From NCBI GenBank assembly GCA_018266795.1, contig JAFDZV010000035.1:1-64000 (forward strand): DNA of 64,000 nucleotides, given 5' to 3'. Below are positions 9,242 to 17,875 of this stretch, piece after piece (the first letter of the stretch is position 1; the number at the start of each line of letters is the position of its first letter). The notes below the pieces were generated by a model that was not told the DNA's origin, ran no database searches, and saw only the letters and a list, made by a program, of their open reading frames with translations. The DNA comes from Bacteroidota bacterium (GTDB lineage Bacteria > Bacteroidota > Ignavibacteria > OLB7). The translations under genes were made by a program, and so were the position numbers.

Positions 9242-9397
9242 TCAGCAGCCAATGATAACCATGCTGCCGTCAACAAGGAAGCGCAGCATCCTGATACGCA
9301 CATCCTGGGTTTCGCCGCGGTACCGCTGGTCCATCGATTGAATCGTCTCGATGTTTTCTTCGGCCTGAATCTGTTCGGCGTTCTTCGTGCGTTGCAT
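9242..9397 (-). CDS. 51-aa mini-homologue of the HTH regulators' N-terminus
   Basis: The frame begins MQRTKNAEQIQAEENIE and continues QRYRGETQDVRIRMLRF before ending VIIGC-stop. It matches the first 40 residues of the two neighbouring regulators (HYRGESQEPRIKVLRLL in the 10553 gene, QYTGQQQQTNRLKMLRIL in the 8744 gene). The HTH itself is missing. A strong Shine-Dalgarno (AGGAG at 9406-9410, 8 bp before the ATG) suggests it is translated. It may be a truncated relic, or a small partner that interacts with the larger regulators through the shared N-terminal segment; the latter is inference. Confidence 0.55.
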   Translation of the reverse strand: MQRTKNAEQIQAEENIETIQSMDQRYRGETQDVRIRMLRFLVDGSMVIIGC

Positions 9398-9768
9398 GGG
9401 GACAACTCCTGTTGAAGTTACTTGGGGGACCTTGTTATATCATGATCGATCCTTGGCGACCACGTTGGCCGGCCGGTGAAGTGCTGCCGCCCAGGTGGGA
9501 GCGGCGGGATCCGTGCCGCAGTGTGCACCTCGAAAACCCTTTCAACAGGGTATGCAGTGCAGGCGGATCTCCACCGGTGATCGGGCTTTCGCGCTGGTGC
9601 AGGTGGCCCCTTGCACCATTGCCGCCGAGGTTCCGTTCCGCGTGAACGTTCTCACACGGTTGCGCGCCGTTTGGAAGGGATCGCATCTCGAATGCCGACG
9701 CGCTGTGATCCCGTGAGCGACGACCGGGCTTTGTGGAGCCCGATCGTCGCCCCCTTCAGACTGGGTTC
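9398..9768. other. Gene-free stretch downstream of the 9769 gene
   Basis: 371 bp. It holds the Shine-Dalgarno of the mini-gene (9406-9410) and the hairpin at 9717-9750. The remaining sequence shows no convincing gene. Confidence 0.4.
9717..9750 (-). terminator. Hairpin after the 9769 secreted-protein gene
   Basis: GCGACGACCGGGCT and AGCCCGATCGTCGC pair over 14 positions with one mismatch around a 6-nt loop, 19 bp downstream of the minus-strand stop codon. No T-tract. Confidence 0.55.
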
Positions 9769-10392
9769 TCAGTAGATCTGGTAGGCCGAGCCGGAGTAAT
9801 CGTCCGCAGTGGGCTCGTAACCGGAGATCTGCGGGCCGATATGCTGGCCGGGGCTCAGGGGCTGAACAACTGCAACGCCCGTGGAGTTGAGCGAGACCGA
9901 GTACGGCCACACGCTGAAGTCGCCCTGATAGCACGGGTGGAACAGCGTTGTGAGGCCGGAGTTGCAGCGGAGCACGTTCGGATCGGCGACAACGCTGACG
10001 TTCAGGCTGCCCGTGCTGGGAGCCGGAGTATATCCGAGCAGCACACCCTGATTGATTGCTGCGTCGGCAAGCCATGCGTAGATCGTCTTGGTTGTTGCAG
10101 CGTCGATAAGCGTTCCGTTCTCGCCGTTGAAGCGGATCGAGTCGCTCATGATCTGATAGCTGACCGAACCGGTGGAGGTACGGAACGAACCGACCACGGT
10201 GATGACCGTATGTGTCGGCCGCTGATTCTTTGCCAGGATCGGAGTGCCCGTGCCATCGTTGATAAAGCCAACCTGTACCGGGAAGGTGCCGATCAACGTC
10301 GCAGACGGATCCGGCAGGTAAACCCGGTTCTGGGCAGAGACAATGGTGTTGAGTGTCGCAAGGAGGAAGAGGGATACAACTACGTTCTTCAT
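9769..10392 (-). CDS. Secreted protein of unknown function within the HTH island
   Basis: 207 aa. The ATG at 10392 starts a signal peptide (MKNVVVSLFLLATLNTIVSAQ). The mature protein is soluble, rich in Ser/Thr/Val and strand-forming, with three cysteines (LRCNSGL, HPCYQGD region). No known domain is recognised. GAAATTTG at 10475-10482 (minus strand), with ATTG 21 bp further upstream, is a candidate promoter. It lies between the LuxR-fused regulator and the mini-homologue, all on the minus strand. Control by those regulators is a reasonable guess but not shown. Confidence 0.65.
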   Translation of the reverse strand: MKNVVVSLFLLATLNTIVSAQNRVYLPDPSATLIGTFPVQVGFINDGTGTPILAKNQRPTHTVITVVGSFRTSTGSVSYQIMSDSIRFNGENGTLIDAATTKTIYAWLADAAINQGVLLGYTPAPSTGSLNVSVVADPNVLRCNSGLTTLFHPCYQGDFSVWPYSVSLNSTGVAVVQPLSPGQHIGPQISGYEPTADDYSGSAYQIY

Positions 10393-10474
10393 GAGTGATT
10401 CAGCCTGAAGGGATTGAGGGATTGACCTGAGAAGGGGAATAACCATGCAGCAGAACGCATGATCACGACCGCCA

Positions 10475-10482
10475 CAAATTTC
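10475..10482 (-). promoter_or_regulatory. Candidate -7 element (GAAATTTG) for the 9769 gene
   Basis: Read on the minus strand, GAAATTTG differs at one position from TAnnTTTG. ATTG lies 21 bp upstream (10504-10507), fitting the -33/-7 spacing. It would give a leader of about 75 nt. Confidence 0.35.
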
Positions 10483-10552
10483 GCCTGTCCGGTGTACAGT
10501 GGACAATTGCACTTTTGTGGAAATCTTCAGACGTAGCACGCGCAGGCCGTGC

Positions 10553-11788
10553 TTACGAATTATGGAGGTTGAGACGAGGTGTGAAGTACTTCGCGAAGAG
10601 TTCCGTGTAGCTGCGCGTTCCGGTCTTGCGATGCACCGATCCGAGGTGTTTCTTGATGGCGTCTTCGGAGATGCTGAGCTGATCGGCGATCTCCTTGTAG
10701 GAGAGTCCGAGAAGCCGAAGCATCACGACACGACGTTCCTGAGTGGAGAGTCCGGCCTCCTGCGTCATGTTCTTCAACGCGTCATGGAACATCCGGTCAA
10801 CCGGGTGCGCATAATGGTAGCGGGCGATGAGGTCGGAGAGCATGTAAATGATGAAAGGCTCCATCAATGCCACCGTATTCCTCGATCGTTCAGAAGTGAT
10901 GGGCTTTGTACGGTCGCGCCAGAGAAAGATCGTTCCCAAATACGCGTGATCGTTGTAGTAATAATCGAAGCTGACAGGCGGATGGAATTGATCGACGGGA
11001 AGTCCCTGACTGCGAAAATTATCGAGCAGTCGATCGGACGGGCGTTCACCTTGGTGGTACGACGTGACGGACACGCCTTCAACGCCGGACGTTGCGTCCA
11101 CCGTGATCATCATGTCCGGTTGATATTCATCGGGATCCTGCAGGGCGCAGTTGATGTTCACATATATCGAGACGCGATCCACCTCACCGATCAATTCCAG
11201 CAGCGCCTCGCGATACCGGTCGACAGCGCGTTGCGTGTCGTTTGTCAGCGGCAGACGGTTCAAAAAGTGAAGTATGTTGTCAGGAATAACCGCCTTCTCC
11301 GCCGCGGCAGATACGGCCTTTCCCTCGGCCACACGTATCTCTCCGCCATCTGAAACAAGCCACATGCGGCGTGCCTTCAGCTTGCGCTGCAACAGATTGG
11401 CAACACCTTTCAAACTGTAGCGGAGTCCGAACCGTTGCTCCAACCAGGTTTGCACATCATTCAGGGTAGTAAGCTCCCCAGTGTGCAGTTTGTTGCGCAA
11501 CTCGTCGATCTCATGGCGACCAAGCGTGCTTGCCCTGCTGCCGGCGCGCGTGCGATTGCTGAGCAACCCTTCGATACCGTCGCTCTGATATGCTGCCCAC
11601 CAACGATTGGCACTGCGCTCCGAACTTCCCGCGAGCGATGCTGCCTGTTCGAGAGTGCGCGTAGGATTCTCCTTCAGAAGTCGCAGCACCTTGATGCGCG
11701 GCTCCTGTGATTCTCCCCTGTAATGTTGCTCGAGGTTGAGCAGGAATTCCAGGCTCTCGTGAATATGTGCTGTCCGTTGCCGAGCCAT
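10553..11788 (-). CDS. Regulator fusing an IS630-type HTH to a LuxR-type HTH
   Basis: 411 aa in three parts. Residues 1 to about 135 match the IS630/Tc1 transposase DNA-binding region (EQAASLAGSSERSANRWW, then TLNDVQTWLEQRFGLRYS). Residues about 150 to 335 are a soluble region with no recognised motif, perhaps a sensor. The C-terminal 65 residues are a GerE/LuxR HTH (LSTQERRVVMLRLLGLSYKE, IADQLSISEDAIKKHL). The DDE transposase domain is absent, so the mobile-element DNA-binding domain appears recruited into a regulator with two different DNA-binding ends. The ATG at 11788 is chosen because its MARQR start aligns with MPRKR in the 8744 paralogue; a TTG at 11824 is possible. Confidence 0.8.
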   Translation of the reverse strand: MARQRTAHIHESLEFLLNLEQHYRGESQEPRIKVLRLLKENPTRTLEQAASLAGSSERSANRWWAAYQSDGIEGLLSNRTRAGSRASTLGRHEIDELRNKLHTGELTTLNDVQTWLEQRFGLRYSLKGVANLLQRKLKARRMWLVSDGGEIRVAEGKAVSAAAEKAVIPDNILHFLNRLPLTNDTQRAVDRYREALLELIGEVDRVSIYVNINCALQDPDEYQPDMMITVDATSGVEGVSVTSYHQGERPSDRLLDNFRSQGLPVDQFHPPVSFDYYYNDHAYLGTIFLWRDRTKPITSERSRNTVALMEPFIIYMLSDLIARYHYAHPVDRMFHDALKNMTQEAGLSTQERRVVMLRLLGLSYKEIADQLSISEDAIKKHLGSVHRKTGTRSYTELFAKYFTPRLNLHNS

Positions 11789-13035
11789 TGGCCGGAATCG
11801 TTCGGTACCGTGATCAACCCACAATTAACACGCGTCAACGTTTGCGCATGCAAAATCGCTCTACACGGTTAGTTATGGGTAGACGAAAGGATAGAAGTAG
11901 AATTGAACCGGCCGCATGTTGCCACTGTCGGCGGGCGATGAAGTTCTTGCCCGACGTGACTCTCGATTGATTGCCTGGACAATGTGTATCTGCCGGAGGG
12001 GCGAAATCGCGGCACTCAACAGTTGGGGACAGGCGTTGAATGTCTACGAAATCGTTTGGCGCGGGATGCGCAGAAGCAAGTGCACGTGCGCTCGAGTGCG
12101 ATAGGTCCGTACTGCGGAAGTCGTAGGAAGCAGGAAGTCGGAATCTAGAAGATTCGAGCGCGGCGAAGATACAATTGTGTCCGGTCGTCAACAAGATATG
12201 CGGCCCGAAAAAATGGTAAGTCCATCCACTTTCTGTAGCTATGCGAAACAATGGGACGTGTGCGGTAAACAACGGGGCTCGAAGATACGAAACGAATGGG
12301 CCATACTTCATTGCTCCGAAAGCGATCTTCGGAGTGCGCTCGTTCGTTCATCCTGGCCTTCAGAGCAACATCCTTCTGATAACCGGCCGAAGCGGCGAAT
12401 CTGGGCTGGACCGGTATTCATTTGCCCCGCGTGAGAGCGGATTTGAAGGACCTCGTCGTTCGCCGCACATGTTCCTGTGTTGGATGCGGCGTGCATCGCA
12501 GCCGACTCGAAACCATTGTGGGGCGCGCTCGCGGTAACGGCATCGAGAATCGCATCCACAAGATTTCAACTTTCCGCAGGAGTCGCAAGCGATTCCGATG
12601 CAGGGATCGGACCTTGGAACGGAATCGCCTGTGCCATGGAACCGGCCCGCACCCCGTCCGATCGCATTCGCGCTAAACGTCGGGGGTGCTTCGCTCCGCA
12701 TGGGTCAATGTACGTCATCCATGTCATCGGGCAAATATATACAATAGTACGCGGTGAATCTTCATACATCATACAGTAAGTCGATCGCTCAACGCTCGTC
12801 CGCGGTATCGGCACGGTGCCTGTGTTCCGTTCGGCCTGCCGCGCGAACGTCTACCGCGAATGCCTCCCGCGAACGGCGATCGGCCGCCCATTGTGCCCGC
12901 ACACTCTCGTGCGGCATGGCGGCGTTCCCGGCAGCTCGGTGCCCGCAGGCAATTCCGAACGGCAATCGTATTTGCGGTTGGCCCGAAGAGCGGCGGTGTA
13001 GCCGAGGCTACGCAGGATCATCCGGAGGCTCGATC
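11789..13035. other. 1.25-kb gene-free region
   Basis: No convincing gene on either strand: short open frames show no family features and no consistent codon use. Three minus-strand promoter-like octamers occur: TATCTTCG (12164-12171, with CTTG 20 bp upstream), TATCTTCG (12280-12287) and TATATTTG (12732-12739). They could drive a long leader of the 10553 gene or an untranslated RNA. The region is less GC-rich than its surroundings. Confidence 0.5.
12732..12739 (-). promoter_or_regulatory. Orphan -7 element (TATATTTG)
   Basis: A perfect TAnnTTTG on the minus strand in an AT-rich patch. The next minus-strand start codon is 940 bp downstream, so its transcript is unknown. Confidence 0.3.
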
Positions 13036-14802
13036 TCAGCGGCCTGAAAACACGAGGTCCACGCCGTTGGTTGCCCATCGCGGCCGCACGCGAACAGTTC
13101 CCTGCCAGGCCACATATGCCTCGGCGTGGCGATAGGGCATCAGCGAGCCGTAATCGTACACGCCCGTGCGGCTATCGTCGCGGAACGCGCTGATCTCGTA
13201 TTCCCCCTCCGGAAGCGCCTTGAACTCCCACGCTCCTCCCTTCACATCCTTCAATGTGTACCGCGTGCCGGAACCAACTGCCGTCGCCACCACCACATGT
13301 GCCGCACCGGGGGCCGCAGTGTCCGTCAGTGTACCCTGCAGCGTTCCGCTCTGTCGCGGGAGCGTCACGGCGATCGGGATGCGTGCCACAGAGTCCGGCC
13401 GATTGCCTGCCAGGTCGCGAAAGCGCCGGCGATCGATCTCCAGTATCGCCCGCTGCACGCCGATCAGCGTATCCAGCGGCCGGGCGGTGAACTGCGTTGG
13501 AGACGTTCGCTCCACCTTGAAGCGTGCCCGCGCTCCCTTTGCCGCCGTGTCGCGCATCACAACCGCTCCCTCCAGAACCGTGTCGCGCACCGGCTCATCG
13601 AACGCAATCGCGATCGAATCCGGGAACGCATACGCCCTCACGGAATCGATCGCAAGCGGAAGCAGAAGAGGAGGGGTGGAGTCCTCGCCGGAGGCCACCG
13701 TGAACGTGGCGTGGGCGGCGCTGTCCGGCATCCTGTTGCCGGCAGTATCGCGCATGTCGTGAAGCGTGATCAGCGCCTCCGCCTTCGCAGGAAGCGGCGT
13801 ATGGATCACGTCCACAATCAGCCTGGAGGCCGCAGTACGCCAGGCGTTGGAGACTGTTGCCGTGTCGCCCCCGGCGGTAACCGTGATGTTCGCTGCACGA
13901 AGATCGGCGGTGTCGATCGGTTCGCTGAGCTTCAGCTCCGTCAGCACCGGCGAGATCGACCGCGCACCGTACAGCGTCGGCGCCGTGAGATCGTCCGGCG
14001 CCGGCCGAAGGCGTATCGAGATGCCGGCAACCACCTCGCCAGCGGAATCCAGGCTCACATCCTTCGTGCTCACCCCGAAGGCATCCTGGCCGGGCGTGTA
14101 GAGCTGATCGGCAGGATCATCGACAACGGCCGCTATCCTGAAGCGCCCCGGCGGAATCCCCTCCATGGAGAATCTGCCGTCATCACCGATCGGTGCTATG
14201 AACTCGGGATGAATTGAATCGGGCCGAAAGCGTCCTGCGAATCCGGTCGTGTCCTCAGGGAGAATCCAGGCAAAGATGAACGCCTTCCCCTGCGCCTTTC
14301 CCAGCACGTTTCCCTGAATGCGGCCGCTGTCGATATGGTGGCCCGTTGCGAAGCGGAGTGTATACGGATGGCCAAGCCTGTTGTTGGAGAGATCGGTGAT
14401 GGAGGAGCCCAGCGTTACAGCATACGTCCGGTCTTCCAGCAGCGGCTTGCTGAACGAGATCTCCATCGTACTTCCGCTCCAGCTGTACTCCGGCTGTTCC
14501 GCAGGGATGGGAGTAATCACAACTGCTGCAGGCACGGCGGCTTCGTTCACATATTCGCTGAACGTGATGGAGATCGTACGGTCATGGAAGTCGATTGCGC
14601 CGCTGGCAGGCAGCGTCGTGACAACCGTTGGGGCCGTGGTATCGGGCGGGCCGCCGGGTGGCGCGGCCTGCCAGTTGGACGCGCACGATGTAAGGCTCAA
14701 CGATACAATGCAGGCAGCAATCGCCAGCACGATCCATGCCGGAATCCGCGGCACCGCGGCGCCGCCCTTTCTGGATTCAGAGTTGCTTCCGTGATATTGC
14801 AT
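13036..14802 (-). CDS. Lipoprotein with Ig-like (Big_5/SbsA-type) domain
   Basis: 588 aa. The lipobox is LTSC, followed by the PPGGPPDTTAPTVVTTLPA signature and an SbsA-type Ig-like domain (about residues 55-150). A carboxypeptidase-regulatory-like section follows (RIQGNVLGKAQGKAFIF... GRFRIAAVVDD), then further Ig-like repeats. This architecture is widespread in Bacteroidota as an outer-membrane lipoprotein of unknown role. The ATG at 14802 gives a long n-region. A GTG at 14754 (PRIPAWIVLAIAACIVSLS) preceded by AGAAAGGGCGG may be the real start. It lies 117 bp downstream of ettA on the same strand. Confidence 0.8.
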   Translation of the reverse strand: MQYHGSNSESRKGGAAVPRIPAWIVLAIAACIVSLSLTSCASNWQAAPPGGPPDTTAPTVVTTLPASGAIDFHDRTISITFSEYVNEAAVPAAVVITPIPAEQPEYSWSGSTMEISFSKPLLEDRTYAVTLGSSITDLSNNRLGHPYTLRFATGHHIDSGRIQGNVLGKAQGKAFIFAWILPEDTTGFAGRFRPDSIHPEFIAPIGDDGRFSMEGIPPGRFRIAAVVDDPADQLYTPGQDAFGVSTKDVSLDSAGEVVAGISIRLRPAPDDLTAPTLYGARSISPVLTELKLSEPIDTADLRAANITVTAGGDTATVSNAWRTAASRLIVDVIHTPLPAKAEALITLHDMRDTAGNRMPDSAAHATFTVASGEDSTPPLLLPLAIDSVRAYAFPDSIAIAFDEPVRDTVLEGAVVMRDTAAKGARARFKVERTSPTQFTARPLDTLIGVQRAILEIDRRRFRDLAGNRPDSVARIPIAVTLPRQSGTLQGTLTDTAAPGAAHVVVATAVGSGTRYTLKDVKGGAWEFKALPEGEYEISAFRDDSRTGVYDYGSLMPYRHAEAYVAWQGTVRVRPRWATNGVDLVFSGR

Positions 14803-14919
14803 TGAACAGCCATGATGTTCGCCTTCACGCGGAACCGGGGTGCCGGCCTCCTCGGAGCCCGGTTTCCGCAGCAGGCCGGAGCAGCTCCCGCCCGGCCCGC
14901 TCTGCGCGGCACCGTGATC

Positions 14920-16593
14920 CTATTCTCGAACCAGACGCTTGTACTTGATACGATGCGGGCGATCGGCCTCGATCCCGAGGCGGCGCTTGCGATCCTCCTC
15001 GTACTGCGAATAGTTGCCGTCGAACCAGCGCACGTTGCTCTCGCCTTCGAATGCAAGGATATGCGTTGCCACGCGATCGAGGAACCAGCGATCGTGCGAG
15101 ATCACCACCGCGCATCCCGCGAACTCCATCAAGGCTTCCTCCAGGGCGCGCAGCGTGTTCACGTCCAGATCGTTTGTCGGCTCGTCCAGCAGCAGCACGT
15201 TCCCACCTTCCTTCAGCATCTTCGCCAGATGTACGCGATTGCGTTCGCCGCCGGAGATCTCGCTCACCTTCTTCTGCTGATCGCTTCCGTTGAAGTTGAA
15301 CCGTGCCACGTACGCCCGCGAATTCACCTCGCGATTGCCGAGCGCTATCAGATCCTGTCCGTCGGAGATCTCCTGCCAGATCGTCTTCTCCGGGTCCAGC
15401 GGGCGTGCCTGGTCCACATAGGAGAGCTTCACCGTATCGCCGATCGTGAACTCGCCTGCGTCCGCCGTCTCCTGACCCGTGATCATCCTGAAGAGCGTGG
15501 TCTTGCCTGCACCGTTCGGACCGATAACGCCGATGATGCCGCCGGGAGGGAGGGAGAAGCTGAGGTCCTCGTACAGAAGCCGGTCGCCGAAGCCCTTTGC
15601 AACGGACCTCGCCTCGATCACGGTGTTGCCGAGGCGCGGTCCGTTCGGGATGAAGATCTCCATCTCCTCGCTCTGGCGTTCGTGTTCCTCGCTCAGCATC
15701 TTCTCGTAGGCCGCGATGCGGGCCTTGCTCTTGGCATGCCGCCCCTTCGGATTCGTACGCACCCACTCCAGCTCCTCGGCCAGCGCCTTCTGCCGCTTGG
15801 ATTCCTGGCGCTCCTCCAGCTCCAGCCGGCTCTTCTTCTGCTCGAGCCACGAGGAATAATTCCCTTCGAACGGGATTCCCTGGCCGCGATCCAGCTCCAG
15901 AATCCATCCGGCAACATTATCCAGGAAGTAGCGATCGTGCGTCACCGCGATGATCGTTCCCTTGTACTGCGCGAGATGCTGCTCCAGCCACGCCACGGAC
16001 TCGGCGTCCAGATGGTTCGTCGGCTCGTCCAGCAACAGCACGTCGGGCTCCTGAAGCAGCAGGCGGCAGAGTGCAACGCGGCGGCGTTCGCCGCCGGAGA
16101 GAACGGAGATCGGCGTATCGCCGTCCGGGCATCGGAGCGCATCCATAGCCTGTTCCAGCTTGCTGTCCAGATCCCACGCGTTCAGGTGCTCGATCCGTTC
16201 CTGCAGCTTCGCCTGCTTCTCCATCAGGAGATCGAAGTCCGCGTCCGGCTCCGCGAACTGCGCGCTGATTGCCTCGTACTCCTTCAACAGCGCCACCGTC
16301 TCCGCGGCTCCCTCCTCGACGATCTCGCGCACCGTTCGCGTCGGATCCAGCTCCGGTTCCTGCGAGAGCAGCCCGAATGTGATTCCCTTCTGAGCGTTGA
16401 TCTGTCCATCGTAGTCCGCGTCCACGCCGGCGATGATGCGCAGCAGCGTGCTCTTGCCTGCGCCGTTCAAGCCCAGTACGCCGATCTTCGCGCCGTAGAA
16501 GAAGGAGAGATAGATGTCCTTCAGAACCTGTTTGTTGTTGCGGTGGGTTTTGCCCACCCCTATCATCGAAAAAATGATCTTGTTATCGCTCAT
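14920..16593 (-). CDS. ettA: EttA, energy-dependent translational throttle ABC-F protein
   Basis: 557 aa, the usual EttA length. There are two ABC domains: Walker A GLNGAGKS and GPNGAGKTT, signatures LSGGERRRV and ISGGERNRV, Walker B LLLDEPTNHLD and LLLDEPTNDLD. Between domain motifs lie the arm insertion (about residues 95-140) and the basic linker (RTNPKGRHAKSKARI). No transmembrane region is present. EttA binds the ribosomal E site and couples the first peptide bond to the ATP/ADP ratio. The start is unambiguous (MSDNKIIFSM). The upstream spacer holds the low-complexity array at 16616-16880. Confidence 0.95.
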   Translation of the reverse strand: MSDNKIIFSMIGVGKTHRNNKQVLKDIYLSFFYGAKIGVLGLNGAGKSTLLRIIAGVDADYDGQINAQKGITFGLLSQEPELDPTRTVREIVEEGAAETVALLKEYEAISAQFAEPDADFDLLMEKQAKLQERIEHLNAWDLDSKLEQAMDALRCPDGDTPISVLSGGERRRVALCRLLLQEPDVLLLDEPTNHLDAESVAWLEQHLAQYKGTIIAVTHDRYFLDNVAGWILELDRGQGIPFEGNYSSWLEQKKSRLELEERQESKRQKALAEELEWVRTNPKGRHAKSKARIAAYEKMLSEEHERQSEEMEIFIPNGPRLGNTVIEARSVAKGFGDRLLYEDLSFSLPPGGIIGVIGPNGAGKTTLFRMITGQETADAGEFTIGDTVKLSYVDQARPLDPEKTIWQEISDGQDLIALGNREVNSRAYVARFNFNGSDQQKKVSEISGGERNRVHLAKMLKEGGNVLLLDEPTNDLDVNTLRALEEALMEFAGCAVVISHDRWFLDRVATHILAFEGESNVRWFDGNYSQYEEDRKRRLGIEADRPHRIKYKRLVRE

Positions 16594-16615
16594 GGTCTTG
16601 ATTGGTCGTCGTTCA

Positions 16616-16880
16616 GGAAAGCTCTCAAGTTACGTTGGTTGGTTGGTTGTTGTCAGTAGTTAGTTGTTAGTAGTTGGTTGTCAGTAGTCAGTGGGGAATA
16701 GGAGGGTATTTTTTCGCCTGCTCACCGGCAACGACAACCACCCACCGACAACTGACTACTGACTCTTGACAATGGCCACTGACAACGGACAACCACCCAC
16801 CGACGACTGACTCTTGACAATGGCCCGCTGACTACCGGCTCATGGCAACGGCCACTGACAACCAACTACTGGCAACTGAC
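16616..16880. repeat. Low-complexity word array (GTTG/CAAC type)
   Basis: The left half is built of TTGGTTGGTTG, TCAGTAGT and TTAGTTG words; the right half of CAACTGAC, CTACTGAC and CACCCACCGAC words. The halves are roughly reverse complements, so a long imperfect hairpin can form in the trmO-ettA intergenic transcript. Similar words (GGCAACTGACAACTGACTAA) recur at 53532-53552. Confidence 0.7.
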
Positions 16881-17701
16881 TAACCAATATCTCCCCACTC
16901 TCGATGGAACAGAACATGCACCGGGCCATCGTGCAGACCCGCGGCTGCGGCTTCATCGCGTACCGCCTCCGGAGCGTAGCCGCTTTCGATTCGCTCTGCG
17001 CGCACGGCTCTCCCCTCGAGATGAAAGATCACGCGCCACGACTTCACGGAGAGCTCCAGTGTTCCATCGCTCCGCTCCCGTATTCTTCTGTAGGGATGCG
17101 GGAACGGAGTTCGTTGCAGCGTAGCGTGTGCGGAGAGCTCCAGGTACACACCGTGCGCGGCCAGCCATGCAAGCTGCCGGCGCGCGTTCTCGTTCCAGTC
17201 CACACTGTACAGCTCCTCGCTGGCGGCAACGGAGTCCAGCCATCCCGCACGCGCGTAGGGATGCGCCTCCACGTAGGGGAGATATGGCTTGATGTCTAGG
17301 ACTGGCGTCCCATCCAGAATGTCCACGTCACCAACGCGAAGCGTGCGCCCTCGGATCTTCAACAGCCGAAGAAGCGAGAGTCCTATCGGATTGGGCCGAT
17401 GCGGCGACCGCGTTGCGAAAAGACCGCGGCGCGTGCCGTCGCCGCGCGGCGGAAGAACCTTCGGCCTCCACGTGTCGTTGCGATCGAACCAGTAGATCAC
17501 CCAGATGAACTCGAAGCCATGCAGATCGGCGAGAGCCTGCTCGAAGTTGCGCCCGGCATACAGCTCGATCGCTCCCTCCGCTCCCTGCCGGGCAGTGCCG
17601 GGCTGTCGTGGAGCGTCGGAGCGGTCTGAATAGGGCGTGCGGATGACGCCTATCGGCTCCATTGTGATCGTGCGCCGGATATCGCCTTCGTGATCGTTCA
17701 T
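16880..17701 (-). CDS. trmO: TrmO/TsaA, tRNA t6A37 methyltransferase
   Basis: 273 aa. The N-terminal UPF0066 domain starts at MEPIGVIRTPYSD and contains LHGFEFIWVIYWFDR and the hallmark RSPHRPNPIGLSLL. TrmO uses SAM to N6-methylate t6A at position 37 of tRNA(Thr). The C-terminal extension of about 100 residues is typical of longer members. The ATG at 17701 is possible, but the family begins at the ATG at 17662. The -7-like octamer at 17721-17728 would make the mRNA almost leaderless for 17701, favouring 17662. The t6A-forming genes tsaE and tsaB lie elsewhere in the window. Confidence 0.88.
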   Translation of the reverse strand: MNDHEGDIRRTITMEPIGVIRTPYSDRSDAPRQPGTARQGAEGAIELYAGRNFEQALADLHGFEFIWVIYWFDRNDTWRPKVLPPRGDGTRRGLFATRSPHRPNPIGLSLLRLLKIRGRTLRVGDVDILDGTPVLDIKPYLPYVEAHPYARAGWLDSVAASEELYSVDWNENARRQLAWLAAHGVYLELSAHATLQRTPFPHPYRRIRERSDGTLELSVKSWRVIFHLEGRAVRAERIESGYAPEAVRDEAAAAGLHDGPVHVLFHREWGDIG

Positions 17702-17720
17702 CGGGTATCGATTGGTGATG

Positions 17721-17728
17721 CAAATATC
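17721..17728 (-). promoter_or_regulatory. -7-like element (GATATTTG) before trmO
   Basis: One mismatch to TAnnTTTG on the minus strand, 20 bp upstream of the ATG at 17701, between the terminator at 17782 and the gene. Confidence 0.4.
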
Positions 17729-17781
17729 GAAAGTGCGGCGCGACGGTAGCGTGCCGCCGGTGCAGGATGGTACGGTAACGA

Positions 17782-17821
17782 ACACGCCGGCATCCAATGT
17801 CCTCACTGGATGCCGGCGTGT
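17782..17821 (-). terminator. Strong hairpin after the solute-binding protein gene
   Basis: ACACGCCGGCATCCA and TGGATGCCGGCGTGT form a perfect 15-bp stem with a 10-nt loop, 55 bp past the stop codon of the 17876-19159 gene. Confidence 0.65.
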
Positions 17822-17875
17822 GATTGTTCGTGCCTCCGCGCAACGCGGCGCGTGCCCGGTAGCGGATGATGTGCC

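Noticed and set aside
11835-12311. Candidate 158-codon gene on the minus strand
   Set aside because: No Shine-Dalgarno, no family likeness, mixed composition; left as gene-free.
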